A stretch of 64,000 bases of DNA, taken from positions 4,712,001-4,776,000 of the forward strand of contig NZ_CP026124.1 of the NCBI RefSeq assembly GCF_002902905.1, written 5' to 3'. Made by a program: the position numbers and the translations under genes. Source of the stretch: Achromobacter sp. AONIH1. GTDB lineage: Bacteria; Pseudomonadota; Gammaproteobacteria; Burkholderiales; Burkholderiaceae_B. The notes under the pieces were generated by a model. It did no database searches. It was given only the letters and a program-made list of their open reading frames with translations, and was not told the DNA's origin. Positions 25,618 to 36,677 of this stretch are shown here, in pieces (positions within the stretch are counted from its first letter, which is position 1; each line of letters opens with the position of its first letter).

Positions 25618-26688
25618 CTATGCCTCTCCGCCCGCCTCCAGGTAGCCGCGCCGCCACTCGCTGGGCGACATGCCCAGCCAGCGGTGAAAGGCGCGGGAAA
25701 ACGCGCTGATCTCGGAATAACCGAGCAGGAAAGCCAGTTCGGAAATCTGGATCTCGCGATCCTTCAGATAGTTGAGCGCCAGCTCGCGGCGCACCTCCAG
25801 CAGCAGCTCCTGATAGGTGCAGCCGTGGTTGCGCAGGCGCCGCTGCAGCGTCCAGTTCGGGATGTTCAGCGCCCGCGCCACATCGTCGAGCGAAGGCTCG
25901 CCGTCGGCCAGCTGGCGGCGGATGGCGGCGGCGGCGCGCTCGACCAGCGATTCGCCCGGCATGCCCGCCAGCCCCAGCTGAGCCAGGTTGTGCCGCAGCA
26001 GCGCCAGCAGATGGGCGTCGGCGCCGGGCATGGGCGCGTCCAGCTGCCGCGTCGGCAGCACGATGGCGTTGCAGGGCTGCGCGAACAGCGCCGGCGCGCC
26101 GAAGCTGCGCTCGTGCTCGGGCCAGGACTCCGGACGCGCATGCTCGAACAGCACGGCCTCGGGCGACCAGCGGCTGCCCAGCGCGTGGCGCAGAATGTTG
26201 AAGAACATGCCCAGCGACAGCTCGGCGTCCTGGCGTCGCGCGGCGATGCTGCGATCCAGGATCTGATATTCGATGCGGCTCAGCTCAGGCTGGCGCACCA
26301 CGCGCAGGATGGAACGCTGCTGGTGATGATGGAACAATCCGCCGATGTTCTCGAAGGCCGCACCCACCGTCGGCGAGGCCAGCGCGACATAGCCCAGCAG
26401 ACCCAGCTGGCCCGGCTCGTACTGCTGTCCGTAACGCAGGCCGAAGTTGCCGTTGCAGGTATCGGCCGCCGCCTGCTCCATGACCCGGCAATATAGGTCG
26501 AGTCCGAGGCTGCTGGCGGGCTGCCCCAGCGCCGTGGCGCTCACGCCGGCCAGCCCGAGCACGCGGTCCGGATCGCCGCCCTCGAGCAGGATGAAGCTCA
26601 CCAGACCGGTCGCGGCCGCCGAGAGGATGCTCGACGCCTGCGACCGCGCCGCGGGCGTGGCGCGCAAGCGCGGGGACGTGTCACGCAT
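25618..26688 (-). CDS. AraC family regulator (Arabinose_bd type)
   Basis: 356 residues. The N-terminal ~200 residues are an arabinose-binding-domain type effector region (GLDLYCRVMEQAAADTCNGNFGLRYGQQYEPGQLGLLGYV), as in OruR/ArgR-like regulators. The C-terminal HTH_18 region contains SLDDVARALNIPNWTLQRRLRNHGCTYQELL and ISELAFLLGYSEISAFSRAFHRWLG. It lies 75 bases downstream of the kinase gene in the same direction, so it may belong to and control the kinase/phospholyase cluster rather than the dimethylformamidase operon. Confidence 0.9.
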   Translation of the reverse strand: MRDTSPRLRATPAARSQASSILSAAATGLVSFILLEGGDPDRVLGLAGVSATALGQPASSLGLDLYCRVMEQAAADTCNGNFGLRYGQQYEPGQLGLLGYVALASPTVGAAFENIGGLFHHHQQRSILRVVRQPELSRIEYQILDRSIAARRQDAELSLGMFFNILRHALGSRWSPEAVLFEHARPESWPEHERSFGAPALFAQPCNAIVLPTRQLDAPMPGADAHLLALLRHNLAQLGLAGMPGESLVERAAAAIRRQLADGEPSLDDVARALNIPNWTLQRRLRNHGCTYQELLLEVRRELALNYLKDREIQISELAFLLGYSEISAFSRAFHRWLGMSPSEWRRGYLEAGGEA

Positions 26689-26763
26689 GCTCCAATTCCT
26701 CGATTCTGGTAAGGCTGGAGGTCTTCCAATTCCGGCGGATCATCTCCCCGGACGCAGGGGCCG

Positions 26764-27765
26764 TCAAGCCATCTTCCGGATGTAGTCCGCCCCCAATTCC
26801 GCGGTCGCCGCGACCCAGGCGCCGCCCAGGCTGCGGGCCAGATCGGTCTCGCTGTGCGAGCCCATCCAGGCCAGCAATTGCAGGCGACGCTGCATCAGGA
26901 ACGTCGGAAACTCATCCCGCTCCGCCTGGGACAGGCTGCCGGCCTGGCAGTAGCCCTCGGCCCAGGCATCCATCAGCCGGTCCCGGTCGGCGCGGTGCTC
27001 GATGAAGCTGAGCGTCGAAGCCATATCATGCAGAAACCAGCCCAGGCCGCAATCATCGAAATCGATAACATGGGTGCGCTCGCCATCCACCAGCAGATTG
27101 GCGCTGCGCAGGTCGGCATGGATCAGGCCGAAGCGCTCCGGCCCTGTGCCGAAGGCATCGAGCCGTTGACCCAGCAATCGCTCGGTGAGGCGCAGGGTCT
27201 CGCGCTGTGCCGGCGTCAGGCCCGGCGCGCGTTCCCACTGTCCCCAATGCGCGGCCGGGCCCACCGTGCCGGCGTGGTCCCAGACCATGCGCTCGAAATG
27301 GCCGGGACGCCGCCAGGCGCGCGACTGCGCGTGCATGCGGGCGCTGAGCCAGCCCAGGTGGCGCTGCGAGGCGTCCAGCTTGTCCGGATCGGGAAAACCG
27401 CCGTCGATCCAGCGGAACAGCGCTACATAACGCGTGCCCGCCGGCTTGCGCGTGACGCGCTGCAGCACCGTGCCGTCCAGCGCGGGCAAGGCTTGCGGCG
27501 TGCCGATGCCGGCCTCGTTCAGCGCGCGCATCCAGTCCAGCTCGGTCTGGATGGCGTTGCGCGTCTGGTAATTCGGACGGTGAATCCGCATCGCGGCCTT
27601 GAACCCGGCGCGCCGGTCCTCGATCCGGAACACCGTGTTCTCGGAATGGCTGAGCAGGCCGATGTCGGCGCGCGTGTCCACGCCGTATAACGGCAGCGCG
27701 CTGCGCGCCAGGTCGGACAGCTGATCGATGTATCGCCGGTAGGCGGCGTCGTTGCGTTCTGCCAT
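26764..27765 (-). CDS. APH-family kinase (hydroxylysine/ethanolamine/homoserine kinase-like)
   Basis: 333 residues from the ATG at 27765. Aminoglycoside-phosphotransferase fold: nucleotide-contact lysine region (FKAAMRIHRPNYQT), Brenner motif LIHADLRSANLLV with the catalytic Asp, and the metal-binding IDFDDCG. The sequence resembles the SrkA/homoserine-kinase/hydroxylysine-kinase group, not antibiotic resistance enzymes. It is divergent from an SDR-permease-aminotransferase-AcsA unit. In animals a kinase of this fold feeds phospholyases of the class III aminotransferase family, which is the combination found here. Substrate is inferred only from that context. Confidence 0.8.
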   Translation of the reverse strand: MAERNDAAYRRYIDQLSDLARSALPLYGVDTRADIGLLSHSENTVFRIEDRRAGFKAAMRIHRPNYQTRNAIQTELDWMRALNEAGIGTPQALPALDGTVLQRVTRKPAGTRYVALFRWIDGGFPDPDKLDASQRHLGWLSARMHAQSRAWRRPGHFERMVWDHAGTVGPAAHWGQWERAPGLTPAQRETLRLTERLLGQRLDAFGTGPERFGLIHADLRSANLLVDGERTHVIDFDDCGLGWFLHDMASTLSFIEHRADRDRLMDAWAEGYCQAGSLSQAERDEFPTFLMQRRLQLLAWMGSHSETDLARSLGGAWVAATAELGADYIRKMA

Positions 27766-27870
27766 GGGGGGGCTCCGGGCTGGGCTGCGTGGTGGCCCCA
27801 TCTTCAGCCGGGCCGGCCGCCGGTCGTTAGGCCGTGGCGCGCAGAACTTTGACCGCGGACGGCAAGGCGG

Positions 27871-27937
27871 CTCAGGGTCAACCCGGAGACCGCGACGATC
27901 GCCATGGCCGCGCCCCATGGCCGCTCAGGGTAGACCC
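27871..27937. repeat. Tandem CTCAGGGT-N2-ACCC elements in a divergent promoter region
   Basis: CTCAGGGTCAACCC (27871-27884) and CTCAGGGTAGACCC (27924-27937) differ only at the two central bases and are 53 bases apart, about five helical turns. Each contains the inverted core GGGT-N2-ACCC. They lie between the kinase and SDR genes and may bind the nearby AraC-type regulator. Confidence 0.45.
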
Positions 27938-28032
27938 TAGGCGTCGCGCCCGATCAAGCAACTGTCCCGGCAGGTCAAGCGCGCGCGGTGGCGCCGGCGC
28001 AAGATGGGGCTCCATCCAACCAGGAGCCCGCC

Positions 28033-28803
28033 ATGTTTGCTTCCATCCAAGGAAAAGTCGCCGTGGTGACCGGCGCCAGCCGGGGCATCGGCAAGGGCAT
28101 CGCCGAAGTCCTGGCCGAACAGGGCGTCCGCGTGGCCGTGATGGCGCGCTCGCGCGACGCGGCCCAGGCCTGCGCCGACGCACTGGTCGCCGCCGGCGGC
28201 CAGGCGCGTGGCTATGCCGCGGACGTCGGCGACCGCACCTCGATGGACGCCGCCGCGCGCGCCGTGGCGCGGGACCATGGCGGCATCGACATCGTCTGCG
28301 CCAACGCCGGCATCTTCCCCAGCGCGTCGCTGGAAGAGATCGACGGGCCGGCCTGGGACCTGGTGCTGAACACCAATGCGCGCGGCGCGCTCTACACCGT
28401 GCAGGCCTGTCTGCCCTGGCTGAAGCAGGCCGAGGCAGGCCGCGTGATCCTGACCTCGTCGATCACCGGCCCCGTCACCGGCTATCCGGGCTGGGCGCAC
28501 TACGCGGCCAGCAAGGCGGCGCAGCTGGGTTTCATGCGCACCGCCGCGCTGGAACTGGCGCACCACGGCATCACGATCAATGCGGTCCTGCCCGGCAACG
28601 TGCTCACCGAGGGGCTGAACGAGATGGGCCCGGACTACCTGGAACAGATGACGCGCTCGGTGCCGCTGCGGCGTCTGGGCAGCGTGCGCGACATCGGCTG
28701 GGCGGCGCTGTTCCTGGCCTCGCGCGAGGCCGGCTTCATCACCGGGCAGACGCTGGTGATCGATGGCGGCCAGACCCTGCCCGAAAGCATGGCGGCGCTG
28801 TAG
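28033..28803 (+). CDS. Short-chain dehydrogenase/reductase (FabG-like)
   Basis: 256 residues from the ATG at 28033 (CAGGAG upstream). Rossmann fold with VTGASRGIGKGIAE at residues 12-25, NAG at 91-93 and the catalytic Ser143, Tyr157 and Lys161 (YAASK). Closest in style to 3-oxoacyl-ACP reductase-like SDRs, which act on many alcohols. Two Gly/Ser-rich loops around residue 145 (SSITGPVTGYPGWAHY) resemble sorbitol/diol dehydrogenases. It is first in an operon with a permease, a phospholyase-like aminotransferase and an acyl-CoA synthetase, and may oxidise a hydroxyl group of the imported compound. Substrate unknown. Confidence 0.88.
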   Translation: MFASIQGKVAVVTGASRGIGKGIAEVLAEQGVRVAVMARSRDAAQACADALVAAGGQARGYAADVGDRTSMDAAARAVARDHGGIDIVCANAGIFPSASLEEIDGPAWDLVLNTNARGALYTVQACLPWLKQAEAGRVILTSSITGPVTGYPGWAHYAASKAAQLGFMRTAALELAHHGITINAVLPGNVLTEGLNEMGPDYLEQMTRSVPLRRLGSVRDIGWAALFLASREAGFITGQTLVIDGGQTLPESMAAL

Positions 28804-28879
28804 CCCGCCGCCCGTGCCAGGCCCGGCGGCCGCTCATCGCCCCTGGCGCCCTTCCCATCCGCATCCGCACGGAGCTCCC

Positions 28880-30301
28880 ATGCCGCCCACCCTGGATCCG
28901 GCGTCCGCCGACGCCGAGCACGATGTCTCGAAGTACGGTTATGTGCAGGAGCTGGACCGCAGCATGAACGTCTGGCAGCTCACCGCGTTCGGCCTGAACT
29001 ACATGGTGCCGATCGCGCCGGCGATCATCTTCGGCATCCTGCTCAAGCTGTCCGGCGGCACCGTCGCCCTGCCCTACCTGCTGGCCGGCGTGGCCATGCT
29101 GTTCACCGCCTTCAGCTATGCGGTGATGGTGCGCAATTTCCCGCTGGCCGGCTCGGTCTACAACTACGTCGGCCGGGGCTGCAATCCGTACTTCGGCTTC
29201 CTGTCCGGCTGGGTGCTGACGCTGGACTACATCCTCATCCCCACCGTCACCGCGTCCAGCTCCGCCTATTTCGCGCAGCAGTATCTGCCTGGGGTGCCCT
29301 ACTGGGTGCTGCTGGGCGTGTTCTCCGTCGGCACCGGCATGGTCAACCTGTTCGGCGTGCAGCTCATGTCCCGGCTCGGACTGGGGCTGCTGGTGTTCGG
29401 CGAACTGGTGGTCTGGTCCTCCATCGTGGTGTGGGGCCGCGCGGTGGCCGTGGACGGCGCCGGCGTGGGCACGCTGCTGAGCACGCAACCGTTCCAGTTC
29501 GACAGCGTCTCCAGCCTGGCGGCCGCCACCTCGCTGGCCATCTTCAGCTTCCTGGGCTTTGACGCCATCACCACGCTGGCCGAGGAAACCCGCCGGCCCA
29601 AGCGCGACATTCCCCGCGCCATCTACTGGTGCGTGGGCATCGGCACGCTGACGATGTTCGCCTGCGGTTACGTGGCCATGCTGGCCATCCCCGACTGGCG
29701 CCAGCACATCGGCGACGAGGCCTGGCTCAACACCACGCTGTTCCAGGTGTCGCGCGCCACTGGCGGCGAAGCCTTCAGCGTGTTCTTCACGGTCGGCTAC
29801 CTGACCGCGCTGGGCGTGTTCAACGTGGTCGCCACCGCCGCCGGCGCCCGCCTGCTGTTCGGCATGGGCCGGGACGAGCTGCTGCCGCGCGCGGTCTTCG
29901 CCCGCGTCAACCGGCGCTGGCGCACGCCGCACTGGAGCATCCTGCTGATCTGCGCCATCGAGTTCGCGCTCGGCAACTTCGCCAACATGGAAACGCTGTC
30001 CAACCTGGTCAACTACGGCGCGATGTTCGCCTTCGCCGCGCTCAACATCTCGGTCGTCTGGCTGTACTACGTGCGCGGCGGCGGCGAGCTGGCCGACGGC
30101 AGCCGCCTCCGGCCTCGCGGCGAGCAGCACCTGCGCGACCTGCTGCTGCCCGCCGTCGGGCTGGCCATCATCCTCTACGTGTGGGCGCACATGGACACGC
30201 TGGCCCAGATCCTCGGCACCGTCTGGCTGGCCGCCGGCATCGCCTACCTGCTGGCCAAGACGCGCGTCTTCCAGCGGCTGCCTCCGGCGCTCGACCTGTG
30301 A
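28880..30301 (+). CDS. APC superfamily amino acid/amine permease (PuuP-like)
   Basis: 473 residues with 12 predicted membrane segments, from the ATG at 28880 (CGGAG site). The N-terminal block MNVWQLTAFGLNYMVPIAPAIIFGILLKLSGG and LDYILIPTVTASSSAYFAQQYLP are close to the putrescine importer PuuP and to other amine permeases. GFDAITTLAEETRRPKRDIPRAI is the conserved APC loop. It lies between SDR and aminotransferase genes, so it likely imports the amine or amino alcohol that the operon degrades. Confidence 0.88.
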   Translation: MPPTLDPASADAEHDVSKYGYVQELDRSMNVWQLTAFGLNYMVPIAPAIIFGILLKLSGGTVALPYLLAGVAMLFTAFSYAVMVRNFPLAGSVYNYVGRGCNPYFGFLSGWVLTLDYILIPTVTASSSAYFAQQYLPGVPYWVLLGVFSVGTGMVNLFGVQLMSRLGLGLLVFGELVVWSSIVVWGRAVAVDGAGVGTLLSTQPFQFDSVSSLAAATSLAIFSFLGFDAITTLAEETRRPKRDIPRAIYWCVGIGTLTMFACGYVAMLAIPDWRQHIGDEAWLNTTLFQVSRATGGEAFSVFFTVGYLTALGVFNVVATAAGARLLFGMGRDELLPRAVFARVNRRWRTPHWSILLICAIEFALGNFANMETLSNLVNYGAMFAFAALNISVVWLYYVRGGGELADGSRLRPRGEQHLRDLLLPAVGLAIILYVWAHMDTLAQILGTVWLAAGIAYLLAKTRVFQRLPPALDL

Positions 30302-30349
30302 CCCCCCGCTCTTCTTCCCCGCTGCTTTCCCTCATTGTGGAGACCTGGC

Positions 30350-31672
30350 ATGTCCGCTGACAGCATGCTCGCGCTGAACACCTACGACCCCGCCTCGGCG
30401 GCCGTCGCCGACCCGACCATCCGAGGCCTGATCGAACGCCGCCAGCGGATCTTCGGCGCCGCGGTGCCGCTGTTCTATGAAGATCCGGTCCACATCACGC
30501 GCGCCGAGGGCGTCTGGCTGTACGACCATGAAGGCCGCGCCTACCTGGACGCCTACAACAACGTGCCCTCGATCGGACACTGCCATCCGCGCGTCGTCGA
30601 CGCCGTGGCGCGCCAGGCCGCGCAGTTGAACACGCACACGCGCTACCTGTCCGAGGTGGTCTACGCCTATGCCGAAAGGCTGCTGGCGACCTTTCCCGAG
30701 GCCCTGTCCAACCTGCTCTTCACCAGCAGCGGCACCGAAAGCGTGGACCTGGCCCTGCGCATGGCGCGCTATCACACGGGCGGCGCCGGCTTCATCGTGA
30801 CGCGCTTCGCCTATCACGGCCATTCCACCGCCGTGGCCGAGATCACGCCCGCCTTCGGCCCCGGCGTGCCGCTGGGCGTCCATGTGCGCACGGTGCCCGC
30901 GCCCCCGCCGGGTCGAAGCGGCGAGGACGTATCCCTGGCCTTCGCCGCCGGCATCGAGCAGGCCATCGCCGACCTGCGCCGGCACGGCATCCGCTTCGCC
31001 GGCGCGATCTTCGATTCGATCTTTTCCAGCGACGGGCTGTACGCCGACCCGCCCGGCTTCCTGCGCGCGGCGGCCGAGACCGTGCGGCGCCATGGCGGCG
31101 TCTACATCGCCGACGAGGTGCAGCCAGGCTTCGGCCGCACCGGCGCCGGCATGTGGGGCTTCAGTCGCCACGGCATCACGCCCGACCTGGTGGTGATGGG
31201 CAAGCCCATGGGCAACGGCATGCCGATAGCGGCCGTGGTCGCGCGGCCCGAGCTGATGGCCTCGTTCTCCGAGCGCTCGGGCTACTTCAACACCTTCGGC
31301 GGCAACACGGTCTGCTGCGCCGCCGCCTCGGCGGTGCTGGACGTGCTCCGCGACGAGCGGCTGATCGAGCGTTCCGCCCAGGTCGGCCAGTATTTGAAGG
31401 ACGGCTTCGAACGCCTGCAACGCGCCGACGCGCGCATTGGCGACGTGCGCGGCGCGGGCCTGTACCTGGGCGTCGAGATCGTCGATCAGGCGGGCGCGCC
31501 CGACACGCGCGAGGCGCTGCGCCTGGTGAACGGCCTGCGCCAGCGCCGCATCCTGGTCAGCACCTGCGCCGCCGCCGGCAATGTGCTGAAGATCCGTCCG
31601 CCCCTGCCGTTTTCGACCGAGCATTGCGACCTGCTGCTGGACGCGGCCGGACAACTGCTGGCCGCCGGCTGA
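30350..31672 (+). CDS. Class III PLP enzyme, phosphoethanolamine/phosphohydroxylysine phospho-lyase-like
   Basis: 440 residues. Fold type I aminotransferase of class III with PLP lysine Lys285 (VVMGKPMGNG) and the cofactor aspartate in IADEVQPGFGRTG (Asp255). Many blocks match the vertebrate phospholyases (ETNPPL/PHYKPL): YNNVPSIGHCHPRVV, FTSSGTESVDLALRMAR, FAYHGHS, SGYFNTFGGNTVCCAAASAVLD and GNVLKIRPPLPFS. Those enzymes release ammonia and phosphate from an O-phosphorylated amino alcohol to give an aldehyde. A plain aminotransferase is the alternative. The kinase, permease and acetyl-CoA synthetase around it support the lyase reading. Confidence 0.82.
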   Translation: MSADSMLALNTYDPASAAVADPTIRGLIERRQRIFGAAVPLFYEDPVHITRAEGVWLYDHEGRAYLDAYNNVPSIGHCHPRVVDAVARQAAQLNTHTRYLSEVVYAYAERLLATFPEALSNLLFTSSGTESVDLALRMARYHTGGAGFIVTRFAYHGHSTAVAEITPAFGPGVPLGVHVRTVPAPPPGRSGEDVSLAFAAGIEQAIADLRRHGIRFAGAIFDSIFSSDGLYADPPGFLRAAAETVRRHGGVYIADEVQPGFGRTGAGMWGFSRHGITPDLVVMGKPMGNGMPIAAVVARPELMASFSERSGYFNTFGGNTVCCAAASAVLDVLRDERLIERSAQVGQYLKDGFERLQRADARIGDVRGAGLYLGVEIVDQAGAPDTREALRLVNGLRQRRILVSTCAAAGNVLKIRPPLPFSTEHCDLLLDAAGQLLAAG

Positions 31673-31732
31673 CCCCTCACGCAACGACGCCGGGCGGCCA
31701 GACGCCCGGACGCAGACACCAGGAGATCGGAC

Positions 31733-33751
<2,019 letters not shown>

Positions 33752-33758
33752 AGGCGCG

Positions 33759-34109
33759 TCAGGAAAGTTCGTCCGGTCCCGGCAAGTCTGCCAGCAGCGC
33801 CGGCAACGCCGTCCGCACGGTTTCCCAGACTACATCCAGATTGATATCGAAATAACCGTGCGCGATACGGTTGCGCATCCCACGCATGCTGCGCCAAGGC
33901 ACATCCGGCTGGGCCAGGACGAAATCGGCGTGACGGTCCATGATTTTCGTGGCCGCCTCGCCAATGATGACCAGGCTCATGATGACGGCTTGCTGGGTGC
34001 GTCTGTCCGCAAGGAAATCGCTCTTGGTCATTCCCTGTACGAAACTACGGGCGTCGACCGCAGCCTGGCGGATATGGTCCAGGTAGTCGGACAGGCGATT
34101 CACGCTCAT
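33759..34109 (-). CDS. HepT-like ribonuclease toxin (HEPN domain, DUF86)
   Basis: 116 residues. The HEPN RNase motif R-X4-H-X-Y is intact (Arg79, His84, Tyr86 in RNRIAHGY). HepT toxins cleave RNA and are silenced when their partner MntA adds AMP to the motif tyrosine. Its ATG overlaps the stop of the nucleotidyltransferase gene upstream by 4 bases. The pair lies between the acetyl-CoA synthetase gene, with only 7 bases to its convergent stop, and the SOS mutasome. Confidence 0.9.
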   Translation of the reverse strand: MSVNRLSDYLDHIRQAAVDARSFVQGMTKSDFLADRRTQQAVIMSLVIIGEAATKIMDRHADFVLAQPDVPWRSMRGMRNRIAHGYFDINLDVVWETVRTALPALLADLPGPDELS

Positions 34110-34396
34110 ACCGGCCGCGCTTCCGCAAGCACCTGTTCGCGGAATGCCGCAGGCAAATCCGCCGGTGTCAGCAGATCGACGTGGATGCCGAGCAACATCT
34201 CCAGCTCATCCTGCAGGCCGCCCAGGTCAAACAGCGTGGCGCCGGGCAACGCGTCGACCAGTAAATCCAGATCGCTGCCTTCCTGGTCGGTGCCGTACAA
34301 CGCCGAGCCGAAGACGCGCACGTTCTCGGTGCGGTAGCGGCTTGCCGCCTCGCGTACCGCGCTTCGCTTCAAATCGAGCACTAGGGATGGTCGCAT
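34106..34396 (-). CDS. MntA-like nucleotidyltransferase antitoxin
   Basis: 96 residues, minimal nucleotidyltransferase fold with the GS-X10-DXD motif complete (Gly30-Ser31, Asp42, Asp44 in VFGSALYGTDQEGSDLDLLVD). MntA neutralises HepT by AMPylation. It is first in the two-gene operon, which is the common order for this type VII toxin-antitoxin system. Its start lies 91 bases from the LexA box, and it is divergent from imuA. Confidence 0.9.
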   Translation of the reverse strand: MRPSLVLDLKRSAVREAASRYRTENVRVFGSALYGTDQEGSDLDLLVDALPGATLFDLGGLQDELEMLLGIHVDLLTPADLPAAFREQVLAEARPV

Positions 34397-34486
34397 GGTC
34401 TGTTACTCGTCGGATTCCTAGGGATCATAGGCAATCGGCCATCCAGATTCAATCGCATCAGGTTACGTCTGACCGACGCCATATGC

Positions 34487-34502
34487 TGTATATTTATACA
34501 GT
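34487..34502. promoter_or_regulatory. LexA box upstream of imuA
   Basis: CTGTATATTTATACAG is a perfect CTGT-N8-ACAG SOS box, 39 bases before the imuA start. The AT-rich centre fits the best-binding boxes. It implies LexA repression and DNA-damage induction of the imuA-imuB-dnaE2 operon. Confidence 0.9.
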
Positions 34503-34541
34503 AATAAACAGCAACCCGCCGCGCCCCTCGGCCACCCCGCC

Positions 34542-35240
34542 ATGCAGTCCCCCGAACGCATCCATCCCGCCTTGTGGCGCGCCACCCAGCTGGCGCGCGG
34601 GGCGGCGCGCTGCCTGCCGACCGGACATGCGGCGCTGTCGGCCGAGCTGCCGGATGGCGGCTGGCCGATGGGCAGCCTGGTCGAACTGCTGTCTCCGCAT
34701 CCCGGCGTGGGCGAGATCCGCCTGCTGCGCCCGGCCCTGTCCCAGCTGGAGACACGGCGTCCGATCGCGCTGGTGCAGCCGCCGCACGCGCCCAATATCG
34801 TCAGCTGGATGAGCTGGCGGCTGGATCCCCGGCAGTTGCTCTGGGTCTGCCCTGAAAAACCGGCGGACGCGCTCTGGGCCGCCGAGCAGATCCTCAGGAA
34901 CGGCAGCTGCGGCGCCCTGCTCTGCTGGCTGCCCCAGGTCCGCCCCGAATCGCTGCGCCGGCTGCATCTGGCGGCCCAGGCCAGCGACCTGCTGTTCGTC
35001 GCCCTGCGTCCGTCCGCCGCCGCCGCCCACGCCACGCCCGCCCCCTTGCGGCTGGCGCTGGCGCCCGCGCCGGGCGGACTGTCCGTCCATATCCTCAAGC
35101 GCCGGGGGCCTGCCTGCGATACGCCGCTGCACGTGGGCCTGGAGCCCGGCGCCTTCGAAACACCCGCCCGCCATGCGCCTCTGGATCGCCGCCTGCCTGC
35201 GCTGCCTGCCGCTGGACGCCATACGCCCGCACTGGCCTGA
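34542..35240 (+). CDS. imuA: Mutasome protein ImuA (RecA/SulA-like)
   Basis: 232 residues. ImuA is the RecA-like accessory protein of the DNA-damage-inducible translesion synthesis mutasome and helps connect it to RecA filaments. The N-terminal part (HPALWRATQLARGAARCLPTGHAALSAELPDGGWPMGSLVELL) is the family signature, followed by PDRRQ-type strands (RQLLWVCPEKPADALWAAEQILRNGSCGALLCWL). The gene overlaps imuB by 68 bases in another frame. It is directly behind a LexA box. Confidence 0.92.
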   Translation: MQSPERIHPALWRATQLARGAARCLPTGHAALSAELPDGGWPMGSLVELLSPHPGVGEIRLLRPALSQLETRRPIALVQPPHAPNIVSWMSWRLDPRQLLWVCPEKPADALWAAEQILRNGSCGALLCWLPQVRPESLRRLHLAAQASDLLFVALRPSAAAAHATPAPLRLALAPAPGGLSVHILKRRGPACDTPLHVGLEPGAFETPARHAPLDRRLPALPAAGRHTPALA

Positions 35241-36642
35241 CGACGCCCAGGCGTACGCCGTGCTGGAGCAGGAGCGCGTGATCGCCCTGACCCCGGCCGC
35301 GCGCCTTGCGGGCGTGCGGCTGGACATGCGGCGCGCCGGCGCCGCCGCCATCGCGCCCCAGGTCGAGCTGCTGCCGCGCAGTCCGCAGGCCGAGGCCGAC
35401 GCGCTGCAGGGCGCGGCGCTGGCCCTGCTGCAATACACGCCCGAGGTCGCGCTGGCCGACGAGGCCACCGTGCTGCTGGGCGTGGGCGCCAGCCTGCAAT
35501 TCTTCCGTGGCCCGCGCGCGCTGGCGCGCCGGGTCGCCGCCACGTTGCGGGCGCTGGACTTGCGGGTATCGCTGGGCATGGCGCCCACCGCCGCCGGCGC
35601 CTGGCTGCTGGCGCAGCGCCGGGAACGGCGCGCCTGCCGGCGGGTGCTGACGCTGCCCACGCTCGTTCGCAGGCTCGACGCGCTGCCGCTGGCCCTGCTG
35701 CCCCCGGCGCGGCCGCGCCTGGACTGGCTGCAGGACATCGGCTGCGCCACGCTGGGCGACCTGCGCGCCCTGCCGCGCGCCGGCCTGCAGCGGCGCAGCG
35801 CGCCCGAACTGCTGGCGGCGCTGGACGCCGCCTATGGTCTGGCGCCCGAGCCGCAGCGCTGGATCGAGCCGCCGGCGCGCTTCGCCCGCCGCATCGAGCT
35901 GATGGAATACCTGGAGCACACCGACGCGGTGCTGGCCGTGGCCCGCCGGCTGGCCGAACAGCTGGGCGGCTGGCTGGCCGCGAGCCAGCTGGCGGTGCGC
36001 AAGATCACGCTCAGCCTGGAGCACGAGCGCGGCCGCCGCGCGCGCCCGCCCACCGAGCTGGAACTGGCGCTGTCGCAACCAGCCTGGCAGCCGGCGCAGA
36101 TCCTCGGCCTGCTGCGCGAGAAGCTGGGCCGCATGACGCTGACCGACCCGGTCATCGCCGTGGCCCTGTTGGCGCCCGAGACCGTGGCCCAGCCCGCCGC
36201 CAGCGCCACGCTGTTTCCCGAACCCGGCGGCACCGCCGAGGACCAGGCGCGGCTGCTGGACCTGCTCAGCGCACGGCTGGGCCGCGAACGCGTGCGCCGC
36301 GCCCGGCCCCAGGCCGATCACAGGCCCGAGGCCGCCAATGCCTGGGGCGACGCGCTGCAAGCGCCCGCCGGCGCCGAGCCGCTGCCGGCGCTGCTGGACC
36401 GTCCCTTCTGGCTGCTGGATCCGCCGCAGCCGCTGCGCCTGGCCGGCGACCGCCCGCAGTATCGGGGCCAGGCGCTGCGGCTGATGCGCGGTCCCGAGCG
36501 CATCGAGAGCGGCTGGTGGGATCCGCAGCTGACCGTGCGCGACTACTTCGTCGCCGAGGACGAAGCCGCCGCGCGCTACTGGATCTACCGCGAGCGCGAC
36601 GCCGAGCACGCGCGCTGGTTCCTGCACGGGCTGTACGCCTGA
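35173..36642 (+). CDS. imuB: Mutasome protein ImuB (inactive Y-family polymerase homologue)
   Basis: 489 residues. ImuB is a Y-family DNA polymerase relative without catalytic acidic residues that acts as hub between ImuA, DnaE2 and the sliding clamp. The start [19 protein letters not shown] and the C-terminal [22 protein letters not shown] are characteristic. The middle carries a helix-hairpin-helix region ([26 protein letters not shown]). A beta-clamp motif is expected but I could not pin it down by eye. It is followed after 35 bases by dnaE2. Confidence 0.92.
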   Translation: MRLWIAACLRCLPLDAIRPHWPDDAQAYAVLEQERVIALTPAARLAGVRLDMRRAGAAAIAPQVELLPRSPQAEADALQGAALALLQYTPEVALADEATVLLGVGASLQFFRGPRALARRVAATLRALDLRVSLGMAPTAAGAWLLAQRRERRACRRVLTLPTLVRRLDALPLALLPPARPRLDWLQDIGCATLGDLRALPRAGLQRRSAPELLAALDAAYGLAPEPQRWIEPPARFARRIELMEYLEHTDAVLAVARRLAEQLGGWLAASQLAVRKITLSLEHERGRRARPPTELELALSQPAWQPAQILGLLREKLGRMTLTDPVIAVALLAPETVAQPAASATLFPEPGGTAEDQARLLDLLSARLGRERVRRARPQADHRPEAANAWGDALQAPAGAEPLPALLDRPFWLLDPPQPLRLAGDRPQYRGQALRLMRGPERIESGWWDPQLTVRDYFVAEDEAAARYWIYRERDAEHARWFLHGLYA

Positions 36643-36677
36643 CGCCGGCCCGCCGTTCTGCCCCCTGCATCCGTCCC

